Shown piece after piece: positions 55,801 to 64,000 of a stretch of 64,000 bases of DNA. The stretch is taken from contig NZ_BOLK01000002.1 of the NCBI RefSeq assembly GCF_016861565.1, forward strand, positions 124,001-188,000, given 5' to 3'. The stretch's first letter is position 1, and each line of letters begins with the position of its first letter. Origin of the DNA: Secundilactobacillus yichangensis. Lineage in GTDB: Bacteria; Bacillota; Bacilli; Lactobacillales; Lactobacillaceae. The notes under the pieces are model-generated. The model was not told where the DNA came from and did no database searches. It was given only the letters and a program-made list of their open reading frames with translations. The translations under genes and the position numbers were made by a program.

Positions 55801-58800
55801 ATCACTCAAACTGCTTTCAGCAGCGGTTAATTTATCCTCAGTTGAAGGGAAATCACTGGCATTTAATCTATCCGTATTATTAACGAGTGTTTTGCTTAAA
55901 CTATCAAGCGGAATGTAGTGATCGCCAGTGGCGTCTTTGTAGTGAATTCGTGCATTGACCGTCGACTTACTGATGATGGTAATGGACGTAGCCTTATTGG
56001 TCACTGATGCAGCCGCTCCATTCTCATACAAAATCGTCTGTAAATAACCAATTTGCTTATCCGGGGACGTAATGTTATTAAAGTTGGCCGTGGTGCCAGT
56101 CAATTTAATTCGACCGGTAGCTGCATTGTTTGGTACTTTACCTACTTGAACAATTACCGACCGTATCGCTGACCAGTCACTCACTTGGTCAGCCGGTACG
56201 TATCCGGTAGTATCTACCGCCGTGCCCGTCTTACCGTAACGATTGGTGCTGTAAAGAACGGTTGATGTCAACGGATCACTACCAGTTCCTGCACTTGTTG
56301 TAAAGGTTGTTGGTACGGTAACAGCATTTGGCCCACTCAGCTGGAAGGTATAGGTTGAGCCCTGATCATCACCCGTTTCTGGCAGGTTAATAGCAACTGA
56401 AGCATCCTTAATTGCTGAGGCTGCATTCACTAGATTGGTATAGAAATCAAGCTCATTATTGCCATTGGCAACGGCCGTTCCAGCATTCTTAGGCATTTCA
56501 TCTTGGTTGCCTTGAGCCATTGAAGCCACATACGTACCGGTGGCTGCGTCGATGGTCCAAAGAAATCGATTGCCTGCCATTGCTACCGCGTTAGCATCAC
56601 CATCAACAAATGTCAGGTCGGCGTTAGGATTAGGATTGGTTTCACTCTTATCATTAGCAGGATCGCCAATTTTCGAATCTGTTGCCTTAGTCGTATTTGA
56701 AATAGGTGTAGTCGGCGAAGTCACATAGTAATATACGTAAGATTTACCCGGCAACGCATCAGCATCATTGCTTAAATGAATGACATCCTGAAATGTGTCA
56801 TCGGTAAATACTGACAGTCCAGTGCCCGAAAAATCGACTTTAACACCGGTTTGCCCGTTGCTGGTTTGGTAATATGAAATTTTAGCGCCATTCGATACTG
56901 TATTGCCCGAAGCATCCCTTGCTTTCATATCTAAACTATAGATATTAGTTCCAAGGGGTAAAACAAAGTACAGCGTTGGCTGATAAATCAGGTCGATGGT
57001 TTGACCACTAGAGCCATTAGCGACAACACTAATATAACCACTATCTTGCTTACCTGGTGCAGTATTATCTGTACCGTCTTTCCAGCCCCAAGCGCCGACA
57101 CGTCCCATAGGGCTAGAAACTGTCTCGTTCGCCCAAGAATCCATGCTATGTGTATCTTCTGGCATTTGAATATTGATATTAAACTTCAATCCATCACCGT
57201 TTTTAACGTTTGAACCATTTTCATATTTGGCATCAAGTTTACCCAATAAATGAATGTAATTGTCCTTGTGAGCAGCATCTAGATTACCTGGCTCAGTCCC
57301 CGTTGTCGCGCCCGGTGCTAGGTAGTTTGGCGTCAGTACGATTTGCTTTATTAGCGAAGTCGTGTTGCCTTTGGAAATGGTCCCGCCTGCGGCTACGGTT
57401 CCCGTTTCAGTCGTTCCATCTGCAAGTATTAAGGTGTACCCATATTCAGTTGTTCCAGGTAAGTAAGCGTTCCGATTGACGATTTCCTTTGGTACCACAA
57501 CACCTGTAGCATCGACACCATCCGGAACCGTAATCGTCATTTTAGCATCGGTAACAGGTGTTGACGATGTAACACCAAACCCAAAACTGCTCAGATACAG
57601 TGGATCATTACTGGTATCTGTATCAAGCACTAATTTGTCTGTAGCCTTACTACTATTCCCAGCGGCGGTAACACTGCCAACGGCTGGCGCTACGCCATCA
57701 CCCTTAGCTGCAAGTTTTTCAGTCCAAGGATTACTTGTTGCCGTTAACGTTTGACCATTAGGGATCTTTTGAGTGATCGTTGGATTTCCAGTGGCAGTTA
57801 AAGTCTGTACAGTATCAGTTAATTCGTTCGTGTACTTACCAGCAAGATAAAAACCATCCTTACCCACTGCAGTGTTTGCGGGTACTGTGATAATAATATT
57901 ACCACTGCCAGCATCTTGTTTGATCGTCGCAGTTCCCGCTGCAAATCCATTCATAGTATCAGTCAACGCACTATCCAGAGTAAACCCTGTTGGTACCGGA
58001 ATCGTAATGGTCGTGCCGTTTGTGTTCAATCTCGAATTGATACCGTCGCCTGAATCATCTTTGAGTCCTGTGGAATCGGTGACGTTAACCTTATACACGT
58101 AGTTCGTATTAGGAATAACGGCGTCTACTGAAAACGGATTGCCATCAGCATCTTTACTGGTTAGTGCCGGCAACACCCGCGTTGGGTTTGAAATTGCCAC
58201 ACTTGGCTTGATCGTTTGCGTTAACGTCAATGGGTCTACTGGACTGCCATTAAGTGTTGCCGTGACTTCACCATTAGTATCTTTACCAATTTGATCCGGA
58301 GTCAATTTAGGCAACTCCCCTGAATCTACTCCATTATCTACCTGTTTCAAGGTGATCTTTTGCGTAAAAATACCGCTTTGATTAAACGTATTAGTTACCG
58401 TATAGGTGCCATCAGTATTTTTCACGTACTGAGTAGTTCCAAAACTATCTTGCAATTTTTGAATACTGCTCCACTCTAAGTCGTCTAAGTTGGTGGGCAC
58501 GGTGATAGTGACGGTATCTCCTGTATTAACTGTCATCTTAGCCGTGATCACGACATCACCAGCCTGCTGACCATATCCTACCTTGTTGGTCGAGGTAGTT
58601 AAGATCACCGTTGACTTTACATCACCTGCCACCGCTGCAAATTGCTGCGGCTTACCCGTCAGCGCGTATAACTGAGACGCAACCGTCTTCACCTGCGTTA
58701 AGTCTGCTTCACTTGGATCAACTAACAATGATTTTAACTGTGATTCAAGCTGAGCTACTTTAGCGGCATCAACCTTAGTAGCCACTGTATCCGTAGCTGC

Positions 58801-59472
58801 CGTCTTTGACTGGACGGCTGGTTGAATCTGTGCATTCGTTGTTTTAGCCCCAGTACTTGATTCCACCTTAGTCTTGCTAGTATTAGCTGAGTCATTTACA
58901 GCACTACCCGCTGCTTTAAAATCAGTTTCGGGAACCTCAGCCTGCTTGACTTTACTTGCTGAATCATCAAACCCGTTATTTCCGGGATTAGACTCAGAAT
59001 CTTTTGTAGACTGATTCTGTTCTTGTACATCGTTCTTTAATTCTGCTTTCTGATCAGTTGACGTTGATGCCGCTATAGCTGTTGAATCTGTCTGCTTAGT
59101 TGCATCTGTACCATTTTTAGAAACCGGGTGATTAGAACTATTACTATCAGAAGCGGTTACATTTGTAGCCGATGACTCGGTTTTCTCTGCTGCACTATTA
59201 GTTGCTTGCTGTTTCGATGGTGTCAACGTAACAGTTTTAGTGGCCGTTGCTGCAGTAGCCGAAGTTGCTGTACTATCCGTTTGCGTATCCGGCGTGGTGG
59301 CAGTGCCTGTCGTCTCTGCATAACTCGTTGTGGCAGCACCTAGAAACATTGCTGCTCCCAACGATAAGCTAGCTAAACTGGCAAACACCCACCGTCTCCC
59401 AACTTTATACGCTTTATAATGTTCTTTAAGATTTGTGTGAATCATCTTAGTATGATTATTTTTTCCAACCAT
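52888..59472 (-). CDS. Giant mucus-binding LPxTG surface protein
   Basis: About 2194 residues. It has a KxYKxGKxW-type signal peptide (HYKAYKVGRRWVFASLASLS, residues 18-37, cleavage near residue 52), then a Ser/Thr-rich region to about 270 and large beta-rich Ig/adhesin-like domains to about 1170. From about 1175 to 1980 come MucBP-type repeats, including two near-identical 202-residue units (nt 53884-55100). A Pro/Thr-rich stalk (TPETPTPTTPETPMPTTPET) precedes the anchor LPQTN near residue 2157, a membrane helix and KRKK. ATG 59472 follows GGGGGAG. Sortase would link it to the wall for mucus adhesion. Confidence 0.93.
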   Translation of the reverse strand: MVGKNNHTKMIHTNLKEHYKAYKVGRRWVFASLASLSLGAAMFLGAATTSYAETTGTATTPDTQTDSTATSATAATATKTVTLTPSKQQATNSAAEKTESSATNVTASDSNSSNHPVSKNGTDATKQTDSTAIAASTSTDQKAELKNDVQEQNQSTKDSESNPGNNGFDDSASKVKQAEVPETDFKAAGSAVNDSANTSKTKVESSTGAKTTNAQIQPAVQSKTAATDTVATKVDAAKVAQLESQLKSLLVDPSEADLTQVKTVASQLYALTGKPQQFAAVAGDVKSTVILTTSTNKVGYGQQAGDVVITAKMTVNTGDTVTITVPTNLDDLEWSSIQKLQDSFGTTQYVKNTDGTYTVTNTFNQSGIFTQKITLKQVDNGVDSGELPKLTPDQIGKDTNGEVTATLNGSPVDPLTLTQTIKPSVAISNPTRVLPALTSKDADGNPFSVDAVIPNTNYVYKVNVTDSTGLKDDSGDGINSRLNTNGTTITIPVPTGFTLDSALTDTMNGFAAGTATIKQDAGSGNIIITVPANTAVGKDGFYLAGKYTNELTDTVQTLTATGNPTITQKIPNGQTLTATSNPWTEKLAAKGDGVAPAVGSVTAAGNSSKATDKLVLDTDTSNDPLYLSSFGFGVTSSTPVTDAKMTITVPDGVDATGVVVPKEIVNRNAYLPGTTEYGYTLILADGTTETGTVAAGGTISKGNTTSLIKQIVLTPNYLAPGATTGTEPGNLDAAHKDNYIHLLGKLDAKYENGSNVKNGDGLKFNINIQMPEDTHSMDSWANETVSSPMGRVGAWGWKDGTDNTAPGKQDSGYISVVANGSSGQTIDLIYQPTLYFVLPLGTNIYSLDMKARDASGNTVSNGAKISYYQTSNGQTGVKVDFSGTGLSVFTDDTFQDVIHLSNDADALPGKSYVYYYVTSPTTPISNTTKATDSKIGDPANDKSETNPNPNADLTFVDGDANAVAMAGNRFLWTIDAATGTYVASMAQGNQDEMPKNAGTAVANGNNELDFYTNLVNAASAIKDASVAINLPETGDDQGSTYTFQLSGPNAVTVPTTFTTSAGTGSDPLTSTVLYSTNRYGKTGTAVDTTGYVPADQVSDWSAIRSVIVQVGKVPNNAATGRIKLTGTTANFNNITSPDKQIGYLQTILYENGAAASVTNKATSITIISKSTVNARIHYKDATGDHYIPLDSLSKTLVNNTDRLNASDFPSTEDKLTAAESSLSDTDKALINTLISKGYYWVKNSDGSLKTTIVNSDHGDYGTDKPNKVAAFGATSQYYFDGDIVQYDLTNAADLTVTYVDTDDNNKTVGTPETISGGINDIGSYTVTVPDGYVLATGQANMVPYTLTTDDTDNIVIKLAHKIDQSSMTTTRTITYTGLPANKTPRDTPQPITWAITTDEVSKTTTYTPSGDYAEVTVPVVAGYTPDQSTVSKIKNSTVTIKPTDQKVTVKYTANPQKVTIHYIDVTESKLTSGWTANNGTEVTTAEQTLNGTTDEAYTNTIKIPTNYVQVAADAGASSGTYDNDDKTDQSYYVYIKHATKTITPTNDPKNDQLKATITRTIYYVYGNDTVDHRKGDQAFSPVEQHQDYTRTGTVDEVTGNIMYTAWTPTTGDGEGLGAVTSDSLTGYTPDQVSVEQAVVNLKDVTNKALTPVTVKYNPNAQAVQIHYIDVTGSTKTSGWVPTDGDEVTTAEQTLNGTTDGVYTNPITLPANYVKVGQDNGAASGFFDKDSKTDQSYNVYIKHATKTITPTNDPKNNQLKATITRTINYVYGNDTTDHHKGDQAFNPVNQHQDYTRTGTVDEVTGTITYSDWTPTTGTGEGLNAVTSGTLTGYTPDQVSVGQAVVGQTDVANKALTPVTVTYNPNSAKMIVTYVDDVENGKVVEGTTLDGVVDQTGQFNVIVPNGYELSKNQKGNVDYKFSPDEAQNKITIHLVHGIAHTTTTTIRTINYYIQGTTTPVHEPTVQTLTWNVETDEVTGESVATPQGGYSKVTSPIIPGYTADDTSVDGQYPKPVAGKSGENLTDTVYYTPNPVIPNNGGGVTPPDNQVTPPNTPETPTPTTPETPMPTTPETKNTTDGGTSVPNQPNGKTTDHDRTPNQSESNNVQTATQANGGMATNGSGNVKADASGQLVQPTSAQTSGTVQSAKSYTASSGSTKKLPQTNEQTAGAWSALGIGLMSIMSLLGLAKRKKHGND
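53884..55100 (-). repeat. Two tandem 606-bp repeats in the adhesin gene
   Basis: Two consecutive units of about 606 bp encode 202-residue MucBP-containing repeats. They share long identical peptides such as HATKTITPTNDPKN, HQDYTRTGTVDEVTG and SLTGYTPDQVSV/TLTGYTPDQVSV. The divergence is small, so copy-number change by recombination is likely. Confidence 0.85.
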
Positions 59473-60040
59473 AAATTGTCTCCCCCTTAACAATACTTAC
59501 ACATGTTAAACGTCTCCTGGTTAATCAAGATTTCAATTATGTCTACCAGATAAACGTAACAATTTAAACTTAAATTCTTTCATAGGATCCCCACCCTTGA
59601 AATAAAATTTTTAAAAATCGCGAACTATTCAGATAATTATTCTGATCAAGTAGTTAATTTACGTCATTAACTACCCTACACACAGTCATTATAATTCGTT
59701 ACCTATCATTTGTATACAAATTAATATTTCATTTTATTTACAAAATACCGTTTAAAACATTCTTTAAATAATGTTTTATTTATTAGGCAAGATCAGAAGC
59801 TTTGAAAATTCCCCCTTTAAATTTAAAAATACTTACTGGAGTATCAACGTTTGTGTCATTTTAACAAAAAATTTGGACTGACACAACGACTTAATTACAG
59901 CGACTAATATTCTAATACCGCCAAGCCTGGTAAGTTTTAGTTAGCCGATCATGTTTTAAATACAATAATCCAGTTAATAATGTATTTTGAATGCGTATAT
60001 TGCTAGCATTCGCCATATTAATCGCATTTTGTACTAATTA
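59473..60040. other. AT-rich intergenic region upstream of the adhesin
   Basis: About 570 bp without a convincing gene. A minus-strand TATAAT at 59693-59688 lies roughly 215 nt before the adhesin start, with no clear -35 at standard spacing. No repeat, IS end or riboswitch was recognised. Confidence 0.5.
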
Positions 60041-60108
60041 AAAAATCCCCCTGCAGTAAACTCGATGAACGCAATCGTTCATCCGTCTACTACAAGGAGA
60101 TTATTTTT
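60041..60108 (-). terminator. Terminator after typA
   Basis: AATCTCCTTGTAGTAGAC pairs imperfectly with GTTTACTGCAGGGGGATT, with an inner stem GATGAACG/CGTTCATC, then TTTTT. Confidence 0.85.
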
Positions 60109-60142
60109 AAATCGGCTAAAATTCACCGATTAATTTTTAAAT

Positions 60143-61978
60143 TTAGTTATGACGAGCCCGCTTAGCAGCCTTTTCACGTTCGTTGGTATTCAGAATTTGC
60201 TTCCGAAGACGAACGTAGTGAGGGGTAACTTCACAGTATTCATCCGTGTTCAAGAATTCAAGTGATTCTTCAAGTGACAAATGCGTAGGGGTCTTGATCC
60301 GAGCCATGTCATCAGAACCAGCGGCACGAACGTTAGTTAAGTTCTTACCCTTAGTGATGTTAACGGTAATATCGTTTTCACGGCTGTTTTCACCAACAAT
60401 CATACCTTCATAAACATCAGTACCTGGATCGATTAATAATGTCCCACGACTTTCAATACCCATCATGGCATAAGTCGTAGCCTTGCCAGAGTTCATAGAA
60501 ACTAAGGTACCCTTCTTACGACCAGGGTTCCAGTTCTTGATAACTGGGGCATATTGCTTGAAGGTATGGTTCAAGATACCATATCCACGAGTCATTGACA
60601 TAAATTCAGTTGAATAACCAATCAAACCACGTGAAGGTGCCAAGAAGGTCAAACGAGTCTGACCGTTGTCAGTACTTTCCATGTTTTGCATCTCACCCTT
60701 ACGTTGTGACAGGGAATCGATCACGCTACCAGTATATTCGTCAGGGGTATCAATTTGAACTTCTTCAAATGGTTCTGACTTAACGCCATCAACGTCTCGG
60801 TAGATAACTTCTGGACGTGATACTTGAAGTTCAAAGCCTTCACGACGAAGTGTTTCAATCAAAATTGACAAATGTAATTCACCACGGCCTGAAACAACCC
60901 AAGCACCTGGTTCGTCAGTATTATCAACACGAAGCGAAACATCAGTTTCAAGCTCAGTCTTCAACCGTTGTTCCAATTGACGACTCGTTACAAACTTGCC
61001 GTCTTGACCAGCAAATGGTGAGTTGTTAGTCCGGAAAGTCATTTGCAGTGTTGGTTCGTCAATCCGTAACAGTGGTAAAGCTTCCTGCGTATCAGTGGCA
61101 GTTACCGTTTCACCAACGTTAATGTCTTCCATCCCTGAAACGGCAATCAAGTCACCAGCTTTGGCTTCGTTGATCTCAAGCCGCTTCAAGCCGAAGAAAC
61201 CAAACAGCTTAGTCACCCGGAAATTCTTAGTAGTACCGTCTAACTTCATAACCGTTACGTTATCACCGACTTTGATCTTACCACGGAAAATCCGGCCGAT
61301 ACCAACCCGACCAACGAAATCGTTGTAGTCAAGTAAGGCAACTTGGAATTGAAGTGGTTCGTCTGAATTGTCAATTGGTGATGGGATCTTTTTGATAATC
61401 GTATCGAAAATTGGCTTCATGGTGTGCTCTTGAGTTGCGATGTCTGGATCGTAACTTGAAGTTCCGTTCATAGCTGAAGCATATACCACTGGGAAGTCAA
61501 GTTGATCTTCGTCAGCACCTAATTCAATGAATAAGTCCAAAACTTCATCAACAACTTCTGAAGGACGGGCACCTGGCCGGTCGACCTTGTTGATCACAAC
61601 GATTGGTGTTAAATGTTGTTCCAAGGCTTTCTTCAAAACGAAACGGGTTTGTGGCATGGTTCCTTCAAAGGCATCAACGACAAGTAAAACACCGTCAACC
61701 ATCCGCATGATCCGTTCAACTTCACCACCGAAGTCAGCATGTCCTGGGGTATCCAAAATATTGATCTGCTTGTCCCCATAACGGACTGCAGTGTTTTTTG
61801 AAAGGATCGTAATCCCACGTTCCTTTTCGATATCGTTAGAATCCAACGCACGGTCCGCAATCTCCGTATGTTCATCTAAAGTATCTGATTGTTTCATTAA
61901 TTCATTAACCAAGGTTGTCTTACCGTGGTCAACGTGGGCAATAATTGCGATGTTACGAATGTCATCTCTGGTTTTCAA
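60143..61978 (-). CDS. typA: Translational GTPase TypA (BipA)
   Basis: A 611-residue ribosome-associated GTPase. G1 is [15 protein letters not shown], with [26 protein letters not shown] and NKVDRP motifs. EF-G-like domains III and V and the TypA-specific C-terminal domain ([20 protein letters not shown]) follow. TTG 61978 has AAAGGAAG 9 bases upstream. It aids 50S assembly and stress adaptation. Confidence 0.97.
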   Translation of the reverse strand: MKTRDDIRNIAIIAHVDHGKTTLVNELMKQSDTLDEHTEIADRALDSNDIEKERGITILSKNTAVRYGDKQINILDTPGHADFGGEVERIMRMVDGVLLVVDAFEGTMPQTRFVLKKALEQHLTPIVVINKVDRPGARPSEVVDEVLDLFIELGADEDQLDFPVVYASAMNGTSSYDPDIATQEHTMKPIFDTIIKKIPSPIDNSDEPLQFQVALLDYNDFVGRVGIGRIFRGKIKVGDNVTVMKLDGTTKNFRVTKLFGFFGLKRLEINEAKAGDLIAVSGMEDINVGETVTATDTQEALPLLRIDEPTLQMTFRTNNSPFAGQDGKFVTSRQLEQRLKTELETDVSLRVDNTDEPGAWVVSGRGELHLSILIETLRREGFELQVSRPEVIYRDVDGVKSEPFEEVQIDTPDEYTGSVIDSLSQRKGEMQNMESTDNGQTRLTFLAPSRGLIGYSTEFMSMTRGYGILNHTFKQYAPVIKNWNPGRKKGTLVSMNSGKATTYAMMGIESRGTLLIDPGTDVYEGMIVGENSRENDITVNITKGKNLTNVRAAGSDDMARIKTPTHLSLEESLEFLNTDEYCEVTPHYVRLRKQILNTNEREKAAKRARHN

Positions 61979-62074
61979 AATCTTGTTCTTCCTTTCATAA
62001 ACGCGTGAATCTTCATTATCTAACGGTCAAACTGTAGCGCAGTCTCCACACTCTACACCTTGACTTAACGCCAT

Positions 62075-62100
62075 AAAAAAACTGTGACCAGCGTCACAGT
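62075..62100 (-). terminator. Terminator between the IMPase-family gene and typA
   Basis: ACTGTGAC pairs with GTCACAGT across GCTG, then TTTTTTT. The stem starts inside or right at the end of the IMPase coding region. Confidence 0.88.
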
Positions 62101-62885
62101 CAGACGTTTGAACCGATGATTGGCAGAATGTCTTGTTGTGCTTGTACCGTTGCTACCATTACGAAGTCTGATGATAGCATATCTAGAGGCTTCCCGTCAA
62201 CTGTTGTCACCGCAAGACCCAGACTTTCTGCCAAAATCTTCCCTGCACCAAAATCCCAGGGTTTTAAATATGAAATGTACGCGACAATTTCCCCCTTTAA
62301 TAAATGGATCATTTCAATGCCAGCCGAACCATAGATTCGTAACCCCGAACTGGTTTCCACAACCTTTTGAAAGTTAAACCGGTTATGCATTGCCATTGGA
62401 CCGCTAACACTGATGAGACCATCGCGCAAACTCAGGTTATCCGGCGCAGTTAATTGATCATCGTTTTGAAAAACGCCTAAATCTGGTCCGCCGGAAAAGA
62501 GCTGATCATTGATCACATCATAGATATAACCTAAAACACCCTGACCATCAACATAAAGGGCAATCATGATGGCAAAATGATCACGCTGTTTAACAAAGTT
62601 CATCGTACCATCAATTGGATCGACGACCCAAACCCAGCCCTTGGTCTGTCTAATCTGATCGCCAAAGCCTTCTTCACCTAAAATCTGACTGTCAGGTGCA
62701 AAAGTCCGAATCTTGCTAATAATCAGTTTTTCATTTTCTTTATCAACGTTTGTCACTAAATCTTTTCGACTCGTTTTTTGTGAAACGTTTAGGTTCTGAC
62801 CCATTTTAGTCAAAATAAATTCTCGCGACGTCCGCAGCCATTGCTTGACCGTTCGATCAATTCGGTGAAGTTCTGTTTCGTTCAT
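62100..62885 (-). CDS. Inositol monophosphatase family protein
   Basis: A 261-residue sugar-phosphatase fold enzyme. Motifs are GEEGFGDQ, WVVDPIDGTMNFV (catalytic DPIDGT) and WDFGAGKILAESLGL. In Firmicutes it may act on inositol phosphate, fructose-1,6-bisphosphate or nucleotides; substrate is not determined. AGGAGGTTAAGCTC ATG sets the start. It sits between the UPF0223 and typA genes, the usual lactobacillar order. Confidence 0.92.
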   Translation of the reverse strand: MNETELHRIDRTVKQWLRTSREFILTKMGQNLNVSQKTSRKDLVTNVDKENEKLIISKIRTFAPDSQILGEEGFGDQIRQTKGWVWVVDPIDGTMNFVKQRDHFAIMIALYVDGQGVLGYIYDVINDQLFSGGPDLGVFQNDDQLTAPDNLSLRDGLISVSGPMAMHNRFNFQKVVETSSGLRIYGSAGIEMIHLLKGEIVAYISYLKPWDFGAGKILAESLGLAVTTVDGKPLDMLSSDFVMVATVQAQQDILPIIGSNV

Positions 62886-62889
62886 GAGC

Positions 62890-63177
62890 TTAACCTCCTA
62901 TCGTCATTTTAACCGACTTTTTAGCAGTCTCACGAGCTGTCTTCAACGTGCGGTACCAACTATACCCAGTTAGCTGCTCGAACTGCTTGCCAAGCTGTTT
63001 TTCTTGTGATTTAGACGTCACGACGGTTTTAAAGGCGGAATAGGCAGCTAACAATTTATCAACTAAAACACCTTGTGAAAGCTCGTAGGCATCCTCGACC
63101 TGCCGATAAAAAGCTGTAACAGTAATAATCTCGTCAGTTGTCCAGTCTGATGCTAAGGGATAACTAAAATTCTTCAA
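62890..63177 (-). CDS. UPF0223 family protein
   Basis: About 95 residues. The sequence NFSYPLASDWTTDEIITVTA, followed by AAYSAFKTVVTSKSQEKQLG and EQLTGYSWYRTLKTA, matches UPF0223 (YktA). TTG 63177 is chosen because family proteins start at KNFSYPL. A longer in-frame extension runs back through a -10 (TATAAT, 63225-63220) and the pdhD terminator, so it cannot be translated from that transcript. Function unknown. Confidence 0.85.
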   Translation of the reverse strand: MKNFSYPLASDWTTDEIITVTAFYRQVEDAYELSQGVLVDKLLAAYSAFKTVVTSKSQEKQLGKQFEQLTGYSWYRTLKTARETAKKSVKMTIGG

Positions 63178-63230
63178 AATGGCACCCCATCTACTTAATA
63201 TTGTGAATTCTTCCAGCTCATTATACAGCA

Positions 63231-63261
63231 AAAAGGGACTGGACACACGGTCCAGTCCCTT
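63231..63261 (-). terminator. Terminator after pdhD
   Basis: AAGGGACTGGAC pairs with GTCCAGTCCCTT across a short loop and is followed by TTTTGC. Ends the pyruvate dehydrogenase transcript. Confidence 0.9.
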
Positions 63262-63288
63262 CCTGTTTAATTCTGTAATCAAGTTGGC

Positions 63289-64000
63289 TTAGATATGCGT
63301 TGGGAATCCAATCGCAACATCAGCAGCTTCTTGAATTGGTTCACTCAGCGTTGGGTGCGGGTGAATCGTCAAAGCAATATCTTCAGCGTTCATGCCGCTG
63401 TTAACTGCTAAACTCAACTCAGCAATCAGGTCTGATGCACCTGGTCCAACAACTTGAGCACCAAGCAGGTTATGATTGTCATCCTTGGTTGTTACCAGAC
63501 GAACGAAACCATCTGGCTGATCAAGTGAAACAGCCCGCGCGTTACCAGCAAATGGGAACTTAGCCGTGCTGACTTCAATTCCCTTATCCTTAGCTTCACT
63601 TTGAGTCAGTCCAACAGTAGCGAGTTCAGGGTCTGCAAAGCAGACAGCTGGAACGCCGACCCAGTCATTAGCAGTCTTCTTACCGGCAATTGCTCCGGCA
63701 GCGGTCTTGGCCTCAAAGAAGGCTTTGTGAGCCAATGCTGGACCTGGCACAATATCACCAATAGCATAGATGTTTGGTACCGATGTCCGGCCTTGCTGAT
63801 CAACTTCGATCAAACCATGATCGCCGACTTTAATATCGGTCATTTCAAGACCAAGGTCATCGGTGTTCGCTTTACGGCCAACCGTAACCATGCAGTAATC
63901 AGCTTTAATGGTTGATTCCTTGCCATCTACGGCATAGGTAACGGTAACAGACTTATCGTCTTGTTCAGCTTTCTTTGCCATTGCACTGGTAATGACGTCG
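63289..64000 (-). CDS. pdhD: Dihydrolipoyl dehydrogenase, partial
   Basis: The C-terminal 237 codons of a dihydrolipoamide dehydrogenase that continues past the right edge. The FAD-binding motif is [20 protein letters not shown], and the dimerisation domain ends with the catalytic [14 protein letters not shown] (His-Glu pair). It reoxidises lipoyl groups of the pyruvate dehydrogenase complex. The N-terminal redox disulfide is outside the window. Confidence 0.95.
   Translation of the reverse strand, partial: DVITSAMAKKAEQDDKSVTVTYAVDGKESTIKADYCMVTVGRKANTDDLGLEMTDIKVGDHGLIEVDQQGRTSVPNIYAIGDIVPGPALAHKAFFEAKTAAGAIAGKKTANDWVGVPAVCFADPELATVGLTQSEAKDKGIEVSTAKFPFAGNARAVSLDQPDGFVRLVTTKDDNHNLLGAQVVGPGASDLIAELSLAVNSGMNAEDIALTIHPHPTLSEPIQEAADVAIGFPTHI

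Noticed and set aside
59473-60040. IS remnant or non-coding RNA upstream of the adhesin
   Set aside because: No terminal inverted repeats, transposase fragments or stable structure other than the typA terminator could be seen.
62890-63282. The longer 130-residue form of the UPF0223 protein
   Set aside because: Its 5' part passes through a -10 box and the pdhD terminator, and family members start near KNFSYPL.

Overview
The window looks like a chromosome segment from a member of the Lactobacillaceae. The evidence is low-to-moderate GC, strong AGGAGG-type ribosome binding sites with frequent TTG starts, Lactobacillaceae-type housekeeping gene order, a KxYKxGKxW/LPxTG mucus-binding surface protein, and a Lactobacillus-type siphophage early region. 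It has two parts: the integrase-proximal part of a prophage (about 1-18.6 kb, continuing past the left edge) and a conserved housekeeping block (18.6-64 kb), almost all of it on the minus strand.

Prophage, right to left from tRNA-Ser(CGA). A tyrosine integrase (+) lies next to the 3' end of the tRNA. Four probable lysogenic-conversion genes follow (three small secreted proteins and a zinc-ribbon membrane protein), then an ImmA-like gene broken by a stop codon and a cI-like repressor. The repressor is divergent from a cro-like gene across an operator region with two matching 15-bp palindromes. On the minus strand come an antirepressor (BRO-N/KilAC), a DNA-binding protein and very small membrane proteins. 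Next is a recombination/replication cassette: Gam-like, ERF annealase, replication initiator with internal iterons, DnaB-like helicase, SSB, RusA and an HNHc nuclease. A run of tiny early genes, many linked by ATGA or TAATG overlaps, reaches the left edge. Three selfish-type nucleases (two HNH, one GIY-YIG/T5orf172) sit among them. Structural and lysis genes are not in the window. Several small phage genes carry lesions (internal stop, frameshift, ATA where a start is expected), so the prophage may be decaying.

Housekeeping block: apt, recJ, a LapA-like gene, rnz, a lipoprotein, an OatA-like acyltransferase, obgE, uvrC, a glutamine-type ABC transporter (glnQ plus a fused binding-protein/permease), argGH, a MazG-like gene, engB, clpX, tig, tuf, a TPR-like protein, an RNase J2-like gene, rpsO diverging from rpsT, holA, comEC-comEB-comEA, a SepM/YlbL protease, coaD, rsmD, ylbG, ftsW, a 2194-residue mucus-binding surface protein, typA, an inositol-monophosphatase-family gene, a UPF0223 gene and the 3' part of pdhD. 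Most transcription units end in clear rho-independent hairpins. The giant adhesin is an accessory gene placed between typA and ftsW.

No complete new defence or mobile system could be proven. The most interesting observations are: an HNH endonuclease that appears to have split a YopX gene and captured its tail; several inactivated genes, including the antirepressor protease; two genes that appear to start at AUA; an antisense-overlapping pair of small membrane-protein genes; and the secreted-protein cluster beside the integrase.
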